A stretch of DNA of 64,000 nucleotides, taken from contig NZ_CP031264.1 in NCBI RefSeq assembly GCF_003258605.2, positions 5,084,001-5,148,000 of the forward strand. Reading direction: 5' to 3'. Made by a program: the position numbers and the translations under genes. This document shows positions 54,054 through 64,000 of the stretch, one piece after another (positions within the stretch are counted from its first letter, which is position 1; every line of letters starts with the position of its first letter). This DNA is from Peterkaempfera bronchialis (GTDB lineage Bacteria; Actinomycetota; Actinomycetes; Streptomycetales; Streptomycetaceae). Below the pieces are notes generated by a model. That model saw nothing but the letters and a program-made list of their open reading frames with translations. It had not been told where the DNA came from and searched no databases.

Positions 54054-54797
54054 TCACTCGGCGGACGGGCCGGGGTCGGAGCCCTTGTCGGTGTCTGCGG
54101 TGGGGGAGCCGCGTCGGGCTGCGGCTGCCCGCTCGCGGCGGAGGGTGCGGTAGTAGTGCTCCAACCACCGGGTCGCCACCGAATCGCGGTAGCGGTCCCA
54201 TGCGGTCAGGTCGCGCAGCAGGCAGCCGTAGTCTGCGGCGATCCCGGCCGAACCCAACTGGCGCAGTACGCCGGGCAGCATGCGATGGATACCGTCCACG
54301 TCCTGGCGGACCATCAGGTGGAGCCGGGATTCCACCCCCTCCTCCTTGACGCCGTCCGGCCCTTGGCGGACCACGGCCAGAGCCAGGCTCTCCCCGAGAC
54401 TCGTGCCTCCGGGTGCTCCGGCCCTGGTGGAACCGGAGCCGTCTACCGTGTCGGCGTCGGCGTCGGCGTCGGTATCGGTGCCAGTGGCTGCGTCGGCGTC
54501 GGCCAGGCGCTGGGCCCGGGGGCGCGCCGCGATCAGGGCCGCCACGGCGTAGTAGGCCCGCCTCCGGGAACCCCTCACATCGTCAGGGACCAGTCCGCCG
54601 CGCAGCAGCGCCGCGTGTGTACGGGCGGGTACCTCGTCCACCGGCTTGGCCAGTCCGCGACGCAGGGCCTGCTGGGTGCCCGGGTCGCCGCAGGCGGCGC
54701 GGACGCCGGTCACAAAGACGTCGTACGGCTCCAGGGAAGCGTGGCGGGGCCCGGGAGGGGTGCCACCGTGTGGGGGATGCTTGGTTGTCGTAGTCAT
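54054..54797 (-). CDS. cse2: Cascade small subunit Cse2 (CasB) with acidic linker insertion
   Basis: 247 residues. Helical Cse2 core: ALRRGLAKPVDEVPARTHAA, RRRAYYAVAALIAARP, then SLGESLALAVV and RMLPGVLRQLGSAGIAADYG, ending with RDSVATRWLEHYYRTL. Between the two halves is an Asp-Ala-Thr linker (about residues 100-125, DADAATGTDTDADADADTVD) not found in shorter Cse2 proteins. AAGGAG lies upstream of the ATG. Confidence 0.92.
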   Translation of the reverse strand: MTTTTKHPPHGGTPPGPRHASLEPYDVFVTGVRAACGDPGTQQALRRGLAKPVDEVPARTHAALLRGGLVPDDVRGSRRRAYYAVAALIAARPRAQRLADADAATGTDTDADADADTVDGSGSTRAGAPGGTSLGESLALAVVRQGPDGVKEEGVESRLHLMVRQDVDGIHRMLPGVLRQLGSAGIAADYGCLLRDLTAWDRYRDSVATRWLEHYYRTLRRERAAAARRGSPTADTDKGSDPGPSAE

Positions 54798-54866
54798 ACC
54801 GATGTCTTCTCCTTCTCGGTCACTTGCTGCACCGCTGCGCCGCTGCGTCGCTGAGGGGAAGCGGGG

Positions 54867-56453
54867 CTACGAAGTGCTCCGGTCGAGCAGGCTGCGTACC
54901 AGGCCCCGCGCGCCTTCGCGGGCCTTCGCACCGCGAGGGGTGCTCGCGACCGGCCTGGTCACCTCGTCGTAGATCTCCAGGGCAAGGCGGCCGAACGAGC
55001 TGAGTGCGTGCGTGAAGTCGCCCGAGTCCAGGGAGTCCCAGAAGCGCTCCTCCGCTGCCGGCCAGTACGCCGCCAGTGCCACGCCCGGCCACGGGCCGCC
55101 ACCCTTGCCGTTCCGGCCCGGCTTGTCGTCGCTGAACGGGGTGGTGTACGAGCGCCATGCGCTGCGGAGCGCGAACTCCATGCGCTGCGCGGCCTTCTCC
55201 GCAGCCTCCCGGCCCTCCTTCACTCCCAGCGCCAGGACGTTGTCACCCGCCTCCTCCGAAGTCTCAAGCAGCGCGAAGAGCGGCGGCGTGGAGGCGCTGA
55301 AGTAGGTGCGGTCCCGGGTCTGGCCGTCCTGGTCGAAGCCGTATGCGGAGACGCGCAGCGACCGGAAGGCAGCCTCCGGAATCTGCCCGCCCACCAGGCC
55401 GTCCAGGATGAGCGGGCGTTTGCCGCTGTCGCCCCGGTTCATCAGGACGAGCGCATCCAGATCCCGCCACAGCGACCGTTCGGCTTCGGCGTCGCGTGCA
55501 CGCAGCGTGCCGTCCTTGGCCTCGTCCCAGATCAGGAACGGGTCCGTGTGCGGCGGCCGGTTCTCGCGGAACGCCCAGGTGATCGTGGCGTCCACGACAC
55601 TCTCCCGGTCCGGCCCGGGCTGGAGCAGGATCGCGTGCTGGTACTGCTCGGTGAGTGCCGACAGCGGGCCGACGGCGCCGGAGGGAGGGGCCAGCGGATC
55701 CGGTAGTTCCTCGCGTTCCCACGGGCATGAGTCCGCAGGGGCGGTGCCGACAGGTCCGGATCGGCCCGGCCGGGGCCATGTGCCGGGGGCGGGGATGCCG
55801 AGCAGCAGTGTCTCGAAGAGCGACCTCCCCGCCGGGTGGTACGACAGTGATCGGCGCAACGGACCGGCCACGGTGTTTCCGAACCGCTTGCCGGACACCG
55901 TGCGTGGTGTGCACTGGCCGGACGGCCCATAGTAGAGCTGCGCGATGAGATGCAGGGCGGCCTCGGCGGATGGCAGAGCCACCTGCTCGTCGTCCGTGAA
56001 GTGTCCGAAGAAGACCTGGTTGTTGCCGGCCGGCCGAGCCATGACCAGCTTGTTGACACCCGAGCGGTTGGGGGACTGGTCCACCAGTCGGGGGTCCTGG
56101 AGGAACGGCCGGATGGGGTCATGCAGGCGTAGGCGGCTGCCGTGCTCGCCGAGGTATGCGTCCACCGATGACGGATCGAAGCCCTCCGATGCCTCCAGCA
56201 GGTCGTAGCGGAGGTCCTGCCAGTCGTCGTTGTTCGACGCTGTGTGCAGAGTGGTGATCCGTGCGGCCATCGCGCACAGCACGCGCATCAGCCCCGAGGC
56301 GGCAGGCGGAAGCGCCACAGCCAGTCCGTCGATGCGGTGCGCGTCGAGGAAGAGGTCGCGCAGACCGATGCTGGATGCACCCTCCTTGGTCCTGACGGGG
56401 ATCCACGGTCGGGTGCGGAGGTCGAAGTGGTCGTCAGGAGGCTCAGCAGTCAT
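54867..56453 (-). CDS. cas8e: Cascade large subunit Cas8e (Cse1/CasA)
   Basis: 528 residues, the usual length. Begins DHFDLRTRPWIPVRTKEGAS, the Cse1 start, and carries WQDLRYDLLEA, HDPIRPFLQDP and GNNQVFFGHFTDDEQVALPS (L1-loop area that reads the PAM). Recruits Cas3 to target DNA. First gene of the Cascade operon; the 273-bp gap upstream of it holds the CreR-like unit. Confidence 0.94.
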   Translation of the reverse strand: MTAEPPDDHFDLRTRPWIPVRTKEGASSIGLRDLFLDAHRIDGLAVALPPAASGLMRVLCAMAARITTLHTASNNDDWQDLRYDLLEASEGFDPSSVDAYLGEHGSRLRLHDPIRPFLQDPRLVDQSPNRSGVNKLVMARPAGNNQVFFGHFTDDEQVALPSAEAALHLIAQLYYGPSGQCTPRTVSGKRFGNTVAGPLRRSLSYHPAGRSLFETLLLGIPAPGTWPRPGRSGPVGTAPADSCPWEREELPDPLAPPSGAVGPLSALTEQYQHAILLQPGPDRESVVDATITWAFRENRPPHTDPFLIWDEAKDGTLRARDAEAERSLWRDLDALVLMNRGDSGKRPLILDGLVGGQIPEAAFRSLRVSAYGFDQDGQTRDRTYFSASTPPLFALLETSEEAGDNVLALGVKEGREAAEKAAQRMEFALRSAWRSYTTPFSDDKPGRNGKGGGPWPGVALAAYWPAAEERFWDSLDSGDFTHALSSFGRLALEIYDEVTRPVASTPRGAKAREGARGLVRSLLDRSTS

Positions 56454-56520
56454 GGCGGGCGGTGCACCTCGATAGGTGAAGGAATCGTGCTACCCGGCGT
56501 ACCTGACCTGCGCGGTGACG

Positions 56521-56526
56521 TAGCTT
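56521..56526 (+). promoter_or_regulatory. Candidate -10 box for the CreR-like RNA
   Basis: TAGCTT fits the actinobacterial TAnnnT pattern and would start transcription about 56532, at the first degenerate repeat. No good -35 at 16-18 bp. Confidence 0.35.
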
Positions 56527-56528
56527 TG

Positions 56529-56621
56529 GGGGGCTCCGCGCAGGTGGAGGTGGGCCGACGCTCGGTGGTGTGAGTGGGCTCCGGAGGACACACCCCTCCC
56601 CGCGCAGGCGGGGGTCAGGGG
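56529..56621 (+). ncRNA. CreR-like regulatory crRNA (two degenerate repeats around a 35-nt spacer)
   Basis: Repeat 1 (56529-56557) keeps the repeat geometry without gaps: stem CTCCGC, loop GCAG, stem GTGGAG, then handle GTGGGCCG, against canonical CCCCGC, GCAG, GCGGGG, GTGGTCCG. Two stem positions changed on both sides so pairing survives. Repeat 2 (56593-56621) shares 20 bases with the true repeat, including the whole stem, but its handle is lost. The 35-nt spacer 56558-56592 begins ACGCTCGGTGGTGT. Cas6e cleavage would give a guide of about 64 nt; a normal crRNA here is 61. The spacer start matches a site beside the cas8e promoter. Confidence 0.72.
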
Positions 56622-56649
56622 GTGCCCCGGCTGGATGCCGGGGCACCCC
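56619..56649. terminator. Strong hairpin after the CreR-like unit
   Basis: A 13-bp perfect stem (GGGGTGCCCCGGC with its complement) and 5-base loop start inside the last bases of repeat 2. It could end the plus-strand RNA and also stop cas3 transcripts arriving on the other strand. Confidence 0.7.
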
Positions 56650-56706
56650 GGTCCGGACGCTTCAAACCGTAGCGGGGTGCCTGGCGCCGTGTCAGGAGAA
56701 TGAAAG

Positions 56707-56741
56707 AAGACGCTAGGTGGCGTTAGCTATGACTTCTGCGC
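56707..56741 (-). promoter_or_regulatory. Predicted Cascade/CreR target overlapping cas8e -10 box
   Basis: AAG (56707-56709) precedes ACGCTAGGTGGCGT on the plus strand. Against the CreR-like spacer, positions 1-5, 7-11 and 13-14 match and 6 and 12 differ. On the minus strand the first six bases read TAGCGT, a good -10 box facing cas8e; the matching -35 is weak. The site overlaps the last cas3 codons. Confidence 0.6.
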
Positions 56742-59657
56742 CCTGCTGATGACCAGCCCGAGCGAGTGCGTGAGCGTCAGGGTGTAGTCGCCCAGGACCG
56801 CCCCCGCCAACCCATCGCCGGCGACGATCCGATGCGGCAGCAGGACGAGTCGGGCCAGTCGCGGCTCCCTGCGCCAGGATGCCGGGGGATCGTTCGCCTC
56901 AGCGCATGCCTGACGCCATGGGCCATGAGCGAGCGGCACCACATGGCCGAGGAGAGCGCGGATCTCGACGCGGGTGAAGCGCCCGTCGTTCCGGCTCCCG
57001 CGCTCGGGGAACGGGATCGTGCATGCTTCGTCCAGCCACCGCTTCCCCTCGCTGTCGTAGAAGACCGGCAGCAACTGGACGGTCTCGGCTCCCAACCGGG
57101 TGGCGACGAGGTCCTCGTCCGCATCGCTGGTGGTGAGCTGGTGCAGGGAGCCGACCATCGCGGGCGGGGGAAGCATGACCATCCCGGCAAGGCCGCGACG
57201 CGCCATGTCGTCGGTGAGGCGCTTGATATCCCGCTTCATCAGCGCGTCGGGGTCGGTGGAGGTGAACTCCGGGGCGTAGACCTCATCGATCAGCTGCTGT
57301 ACGTCCTCCGGTACCCGCACGGGGTCGCTCTTCCTGCGCTCCATCAGTTCCAGCGTGCGCTGGAGCAGCGAAGGAGCGTACACATCGCCCCAGGCGGCCG
57401 GTACCGACAGCCGCCCGTCGTCCCCGACCGGCGCGAGGACCGCGAGTCGGGGTTCCCTGCACCACGCGGGGCGCGACGGGCCGGGTTCGGAGTGCCGCCA
57501 GACCCGGCCGGCCCGCTGCAACAGCAGCGCCATCGGCGCGAGGTCGGACACGATCAGGTCGAAATCAAGATCGAGCGATTGTTCGATTACCTGGGTGGAG
57601 ACGAGCACAGTGCCACGCGGAGGCTCCGGGCGCCGTATGCCTTCCTTGTCGATCCGTCCGAACCAGCTCTCAGCCTCCGCCGTGATCGCAGCCCTGCGCC
57701 GCGCGGGGAAGCGGGCGTGGAGCAGCCGCAGCCGGGGACCGGCCTCGGCGTCCTGCCTTGCCGCGTCGTCAGTCGAACGGTCGTCCCAGCCCGCGTAGGC
57801 GGGTCCGTAGTGCTCCCGGTAGTGGTCGCGAAGTGCCTCGTACGTCCTCTGGGCCTCGGCCACGGTCGTGCAGATCACCGCAGCGCAGCCGCCCTCGGCT
57901 GTCACACCGTGGAGTTCCCTGATCAGAGCGGCCAGGCGCCCGTCAGGCGCGGTGGCGTCGTACGTGTGGGTGACCGGTAGGACATCCACGGAGAGCCTCC
58001 GTGCCCGCACGCTGCCCACCGGCTCCTCGGGCGCGGTCAGGGATCCGCTGCGTGCGTCGGCATAAAGCCAGCCCGGGTACGCAGGTGGGGGAAGTCTGTA
58101 GGACCCGGGCTCACGGCCGGCTCCGGACAGATACGCCTCAACCAGACCGGCGGCGGTCTCGCCGGTGAGCGTCGCGGAGAGCAGCACCACCGGCACACCC
58201 ATCGCGCCCAGCCAGACCAGCAGTCGGAGCAGCAGCGCATGCGTGTACGCGTCGTAGGCGTGGGCCTCGTCCACCACGACCGTCTTGCCGGACAGCCCCA
58301 GATGGCGCAGGGCGTTCCGCTTCAGGGGGAGGACGCCCATCAGCGCCTGATCGACGGTTCCGACGGCGATGGGAGCCAGAATGCCGCGCCCCCGCAACCG
58401 CAGCCATCGACTGGCCACGACGGATACCTCGGCCGACTCGCGGAGGCCGCCGTCGTGGTCGGACAGCACACGAGGCTCGACCCCGTCGTCGTTCGGAGAG
58501 GGCTCGGCATAGCGCTCGTTGAGGTCCGCTGAGCCGTGCAGCAGGGTCACCTGCGCCGAATCCAGCAGATTCCTCCTGGCGAAGCCCACTACGCGGTCGT
58601 ACATCTGGTTGGCCGTCGCCTGGGTCGGCAGGGCAAAGAACAGGCCGCCACTGCCGCAGGCTGCACCCATCACCGTTGCGGCATACAGAGCGGCCTCCGT
58701 CTTCCCCTCTCCGGGAGGAGCGGTCACCAGCAGTACGCCCGGCCCGGACACCGCACCTGGAAGCCCCGCTTCAATGCTCACCTGCAACGGGTGGGGCCGA
58801 GCGATCTCCGGAAACAGCCCGGCGAACCCGTGGCGGCGAAAGGACGCACGGCCCAGCCCGGCGTCCCGGACAAGCGCGGGAGCCGCCTCCGAGGCGCGCT
58901 TCGCGTGCGCGAGCAGCGACTGAGGGGTACGGAGACCGCCGATCTCATCCGCTGCTGCCTGCTGGGCCGAGACAACATGGTCCTGGCTCGCCAGCCAGTC
59001 GGAGACGATCACCACTCCCGCGACGACCACCGCCAGTTCCACCGGCATCGCCCGCGCGACGGGCGCCTCAGGCCGGCCGAGCACCCCGTGCAGAGCGGCC
59101 ACATGCTCGCGCCGCTGATCCGCCCAGCCGCCGATCCCCAACTCCGGCAGGCGGCGCAGCGGATCACGCAGATCCTGCGGCTCTACGCCCAAGGGATACC
59201 GACCGTGGTGACCGCCGAGCAACTGGGCGACCTGCGTCAGCAGCAGCCGGGCAGGCCGTCCCGCCGTTGGGTACCCGAGCGCAGCCAACAACTGCGGCAG
59301 CGCCCGGCTCGTGGCGCACTCATGACGGATCTTCTCGGCCTGGCTGTCGCGCTCCCGGTCATGCGCGTACGTCTCCTCGCTGAGGAACGCGCAGTGTGCG
59401 GGCCTGTCCTGGGCAGCCATGTCCTGGAACCGGGGAAGGATCTTGCCGATGTCATGCAGGCCCGCCCAGAACATCACCAGCCGTCTCGCCTCGGCCATCG
59501 CAACACCCAGCGCCTCGGCCACCGCCGCGTGCTGCACCACCGTCAAAGCCCCATCCCACACGGCTCCGGCGACCATCGCCGTGTCCACGAGATGACCCAT
59601 CAGCGGGTACGGCTTCTCAAGCCCGGCGGACTTCCCCCACAGCCGTGTATCGATCAC
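56727..59657 (-). CDS. cas3: CRISPR-associated nuclease-helicase Cas3
   Basis: 976 residues from GTG 59657, chosen for CAGGAGGGGG seven bases upstream; an ATG 32 codons earlier has none. HD nuclease: MGHLVDTAMVAGAVWD, WAGLHDIGKILPRFQ, GGHHGR. Helicase: Walker A VTAPPGEGKTEAAL, DEAH in VVVDEAHAYDAYTH, SATLTG and QRAGRVWRH. C-terminal domain follows. Recruited by Cascade, it unwinds and shreds target DNA. Divergent from array 2. Confidence 0.96.
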   Translation of the reverse strand: MIDTRLWGKSAGLEKPYPLMGHLVDTAMVAGAVWDGALTVVQHAAVAEALGVAMAEARRLVMFWAGLHDIGKILPRFQDMAAQDRPAHCAFLSEETYAHDRERDSQAEKIRHECATSRALPQLLAALGYPTAGRPARLLLTQVAQLLGGHHGRYPLGVEPQDLRDPLRRLPELGIGGWADQRREHVAALHGVLGRPEAPVARAMPVELAVVVAGVVIVSDWLASQDHVVSAQQAAADEIGGLRTPQSLLAHAKRASEAAPALVRDAGLGRASFRRHGFAGLFPEIARPHPLQVSIEAGLPGAVSGPGVLLVTAPPGEGKTEAALYAATVMGAACGSGGLFFALPTQATANQMYDRVVGFARRNLLDSAQVTLLHGSADLNERYAEPSPNDDGVEPRVLSDHDGGLRESAEVSVVASRWLRLRGRGILAPIAVGTVDQALMGVLPLKRNALRHLGLSGKTVVVDEAHAYDAYTHALLLRLLVWLGAMGVPVVLLSATLTGETAAGLVEAYLSGAGREPGSYRLPPPAYPGWLYADARSGSLTAPEEPVGSVRARRLSVDVLPVTHTYDATAPDGRLAALIRELHGVTAEGGCAAVICTTVAEAQRTYEALRDHYREHYGPAYAGWDDRSTDDAARQDAEAGPRLRLLHARFPARRRAAITAEAESWFGRIDKEGIRRPEPPRGTVLVSTQVIEQSLDLDFDLIVSDLAPMALLLQRAGRVWRHSEPGPSRPAWCREPRLAVLAPVGDDGRLSVPAAWGDVYAPSLLQRTLELMERRKSDPVRVPEDVQQLIDEVYAPEFTSTDPDALMKRDIKRLTDDMARRGLAGMVMLPPPAMVGSLHQLTTSDADEDLVATRLGAETVQLLPVFYDSEGKRWLDEACTIPFPERGSRNDGRFTRVEIRALLGHVVPLAHGPWRQACAEANDPPASWRREPRLARLVLLPHRIVAGDGLAGAVLGDYTLTLTHSLGLVISRAQKS

Positions 59658-59792
59658 GCCGCCCCCTCCTGAGCGCTCCCCTACTCCAGCCCCGCGTACT
59701 TCATCACACGCCTCTGACACCATGGGATGGTGATGAGAATCCGCTATGGTCAAGAAATGGCAAAGCGCCTCTGAAGCCGCAGGTCGCGAAGT
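59658..59792. promoter_or_regulatory. Leader of CRISPR array 2 and cas3 promoter region
   Basis: About 135 bp of AT-richer sequence between cas3 and the first repeat. TATGGT at 59745-59750 may be the -10 for array transcription. New spacers should enter at its right end. Confidence 0.55.
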
Positions 59793-61042
59793 GTTCTCCC
59801 CGCGCAGGCGGGGGTGGTCCGGCGGGTTTCCGCGCCGATCAGGCGATCACCGCAGTGCTCCCCGCGCAGGCGGGGGTGGTCCGGCGATCACGGCCAGGGC
59901 GGAGGCGAGGGCGACGTGCTCCCCGCGCAGGCGGGGGTGGTCCGGCCTGCGCGCCGTCCTAGCCCACCACATCATCGTGCTCCCCGCGCAGGCGGGGGTG
60001 GTCCGTTGGACTTGGCCACTCTCCGCGACTCTCGGCGGTGCTCCCCGCGCAGGCGGGGGTGGTCCGCATGGTGAGGTCGTACGGGGCGTTCATGATGAGT
60101 GCTCCCCGCGCAGGCGGGGGTGGTCCGCTGGAGGAGGGAGCCACCCAGCGAGAGCTGGCGTGCTCCCCGCGCAGGCGGGGGTGGTCCGCCACGCACGTCG
60201 GTGGATGGGACACTGACCGGGTGCTCCCCGCGCAGGCGGGGGTGGTCCGTAGGCCGCCGCCGGCGCCCGCGCCCTCGACCGGTGCTCCCCGCGCAGGCGG
60301 GGGTGGTCCGAGGTCGACGGTGGCGGGCCAGGCCCATGCTCGGTGCTCCCCGCGCAGGCGGGGGTGGTCCGCACCGATCATGGCGGGCCGCAGCTAGGGG
60401 CGGGTGCTCCCCGCGCAGGCGGGGGTGGTCCGCTGTACGCCAACATCCGGCCGCAGCTCAACGAGTGCTCCCCGCGCAGGCGGGGGTGGTCCGACCGCCA
60501 GGCCGACCGCGCCGACCGTCGTGAAGTGCTCTCCGCGCAGGCGGGGGTGGTCCGTCGGCCACCGCAGGCGACGGCGCGCCCTCCGAGTGCTCCCCGCGCA
60601 GGCGGGGGTGGTCCGCGCTGAAGCGGGCCCGCTGGCCCCTGCCGACGGTGCTCCCCGCGCAGGCGGGGGTGGTCCGACCTTCCGGTCCGGCCGCCCGTAG
60701 ATCGGGTCGTGCTCCCCGCGCAGGCGGGGGTGGTCCGCTCCTCGGCGATGCCTTGAACACGCTGGGTGTGTGCTCCCCGCGCAGGCGGGGGTGGTCCGCT
60801 CGGCCCGTTGCCCATGGGCATATGGGTCCTGTGCTCCCTGCGCAGGCGGGGGTGGTCCGGCCTGGCGGCGGATGATCACCCACGTGGCCCCGTGCTCCCC
60901 GCGCAGGCGGGGGTGGTCCGCGCAGCGCGGCGCCGAGCGGGCCCGCGACCGAGTGCTCCCCGCGCAGGCGGGGGTGGTCCGGTCACCGAACGGCAGCGCC
61001 ATTTCGGTGCGGCGTGCTCCCCGGGTGGGCGGGGTGGTCGGG
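59793..61042 (+). CRISPR. CRISPR array 2, type I-E, 21 repeats and 20 spacers
   Basis: Consensus repeat begins GTGCTCCCCGCGCAGGCGGG and ends GGTGGTCCG (29 bp). Repeats start at 59793 and then every 61 bp from 59855 to 61014; spacers are 32 bp except the first (33). Variants: first repeat GTTCTCCCC, repeats at 60526 (CTCTCC) and 60831 (CCCTGC), and a degenerate last repeat at 61014. Transcribed on the plus strand, leader on the left. Confidence 0.98.
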
Positions 61043-61050
61043 CCCGGGGG

Positions 61051-61329
61051 TCAGTCGGTGGGGAGGTCTTCGAGGCCGGATTGGACGAGGTGGGCGAGGC
61101 GGTCGAGGGCGGGGGTGGCGTTGGGGGCGTCGGAGGTGAGGACGACGGGGTCGCCGCCTCGGGCGCCGAGGGAGAGGACGGCGAGCATGGAGGCGGCGTT
61201 GACCGGGGTGCCGTCGGGCTTGGCGATGGAGACGGGGATGCCGATGGCGGTGGCCGCCCGGACGAAGATCGAGGCGGGGCGGGCGTGCAGCCCTTCGGCC
61301 CATCCGACGGTGACGCGGCGCTCGGCCAT
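61051..61329 (-). CDS. ptsH: Phosphocarrier protein HPr
   Basis: 92 residues. Active-site His in GLHARPASIFVRAAT (about residue 15) and the regulatory Ser in NAASMLAVLSLGA (about 47), the two hallmarks of HPr. Carries phosphate from enzyme I to sugar EII components. In Streptomyces ptsH lies next to a Pat-type acetyltransferase gene, as here, which anchors the right edge of the inserted CRISPR region. Confidence 0.93.
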   Translation of the reverse strand: MAERRVTVGWAEGLHARPASIFVRAATAIGIPVSIAKPDGTPVNAASMLAVLSLGARGGDPVVLTSDAPNATPALDRLAHLVQSGLEDLPTD

Positions 61330-61436
61330 GCGGGGTGCCTTCCGGGAGTGCCTCGTTGTCTAGACCAGTGTGGCATGGTCGGCCGCCCCCGTACGCGGCG
61401 CAGCCGACCTGCGGCCTCCCCGGTTAGCCTGGCCGG

Positions 61437-64000
<2,564 letters not shown>

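Noticed and set aside
56454-56726. A CreT-type toxin gene next to the CreR-like unit
   Set aside because: No short reading frame with a ribosome site is present, so a toxin-guarding CreTA module is not supported; autorepression fits better.
59746-60883. Long open frames through CRISPR array 2 on both strands, with repeated P-A-Q-A-G-V-V-R or R-T-T-P-A-C-A-G text
   Set aside because: They are translations of the 61-bp repeat-spacer unit, not proteins.
49484-61042. Anti-CRISPR or self-targeting spacer
   Set aside because: No small acr-like gene was seen, and I could not find a spacer matching the window by eye; a search would be needed.
46643-61050. Integrase or att sites bounding the CRISPR region
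   Set aside because: No tyrosine or serine recombinase gene and no matching direct repeats at the two edges could be seen.

Overview
The window is high-GC actinobacterial DNA (about 70% GC, GTG starts common, 4-bp ATGA/GTGA overlaps, AGGAGG-type ribosome sites). Gene content points to Streptomyces or a close relative in the Streptomycetaceae: XRE/DUF397 pairs, lone HATPase proteins, a CitB-like regulator beside an acetate symporter, an FxLD lanthipeptide cluster, and parC, an M16 protease pair, ptsH and a Pat-type acetyltransferase in one neighbourhood. Both ends are cut: an ActP-like symporter on the left and a GNAT/acyl-CoA-synthetase-like protein on the right.

Layout. 0-3.8 kb: symporter end, a short winged-helix gene or remnant, membrane proteins, SnoaL-like protein. 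3.9-11 kb: a FadR-type regulator divergent from a tightly overlapped operon of gluconokinase, a PotABCD-like ABC importer and an amidohydrolase. 11.1-15.4 kb: XRE/DUF397 pair, HATPase pair, Apd1-like ferredoxin, secreted phospholipase-D-like protein. 15.5-25.1 kb: a class I FxLD lanthipeptide cluster on the minus strand (PCMT-like methyltransferase, precursor, LanB, LanC, thiopeptide-type partner, helical-repeat protein, a frameshifted small gene) with a divergent XRE regulator. 25.1-29.1 kb: a scrapyard of IS481, IS5, AraC and hydrolase fragments around an intact Cmx-like chloramphenicol exporter that has a likely attenuator leader. 29.3-35.8 kb: intradiol dioxygenase, quinone oxidoreductase, broken HAD gene, NarL-type two-component pair, DinB-like protein. 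36-43.3 kb: parC, paired M16 peptidases and a double P-loop kinase. 43.6-49.5 kb: accessory genes (glycosylase-like, HIT, RtcB, Nudix, HTH-PLD, HATPase, GNAT). 49.5-61.0 kb: a complete type I-E CRISPR-Cas locus between two convergent-facing arrays. 61-64 kb: ptsH and Pat.

The most important observation lies in the 273-bp gap between cas3 and cas8e. It holds a tiny plus-strand CRISPR-like unit: two degenerate repeats that keep the Cas6e hairpin (one by compensatory base changes) flank a 35-nt spacer-like segment. The first 14 nt of that segment match a site 117 bp away, next to an AAG PAM, with mismatches only at positions 6 and 12, which type I-E crRNAs do not read. The site overlaps a candidate -10 box facing cas8e. 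This is the architecture expected of a CreR-type cas-regulating RNA that lets Cascade repress its own operon. A strong hairpin follows the unit directly.

The cas genes run cas3 | cas8e-cse2-cas7e-cas5e-cas6e-cas1e-cas2e on the minus strand. Array 1 (6 repeats) abuts the cas2e stop; array 2 (21 repeats) diverges from cas3. The lanthipeptide genes should dehydrate and cyclise a Cys-rich core, then isomerise an Asp through a methyl ester.
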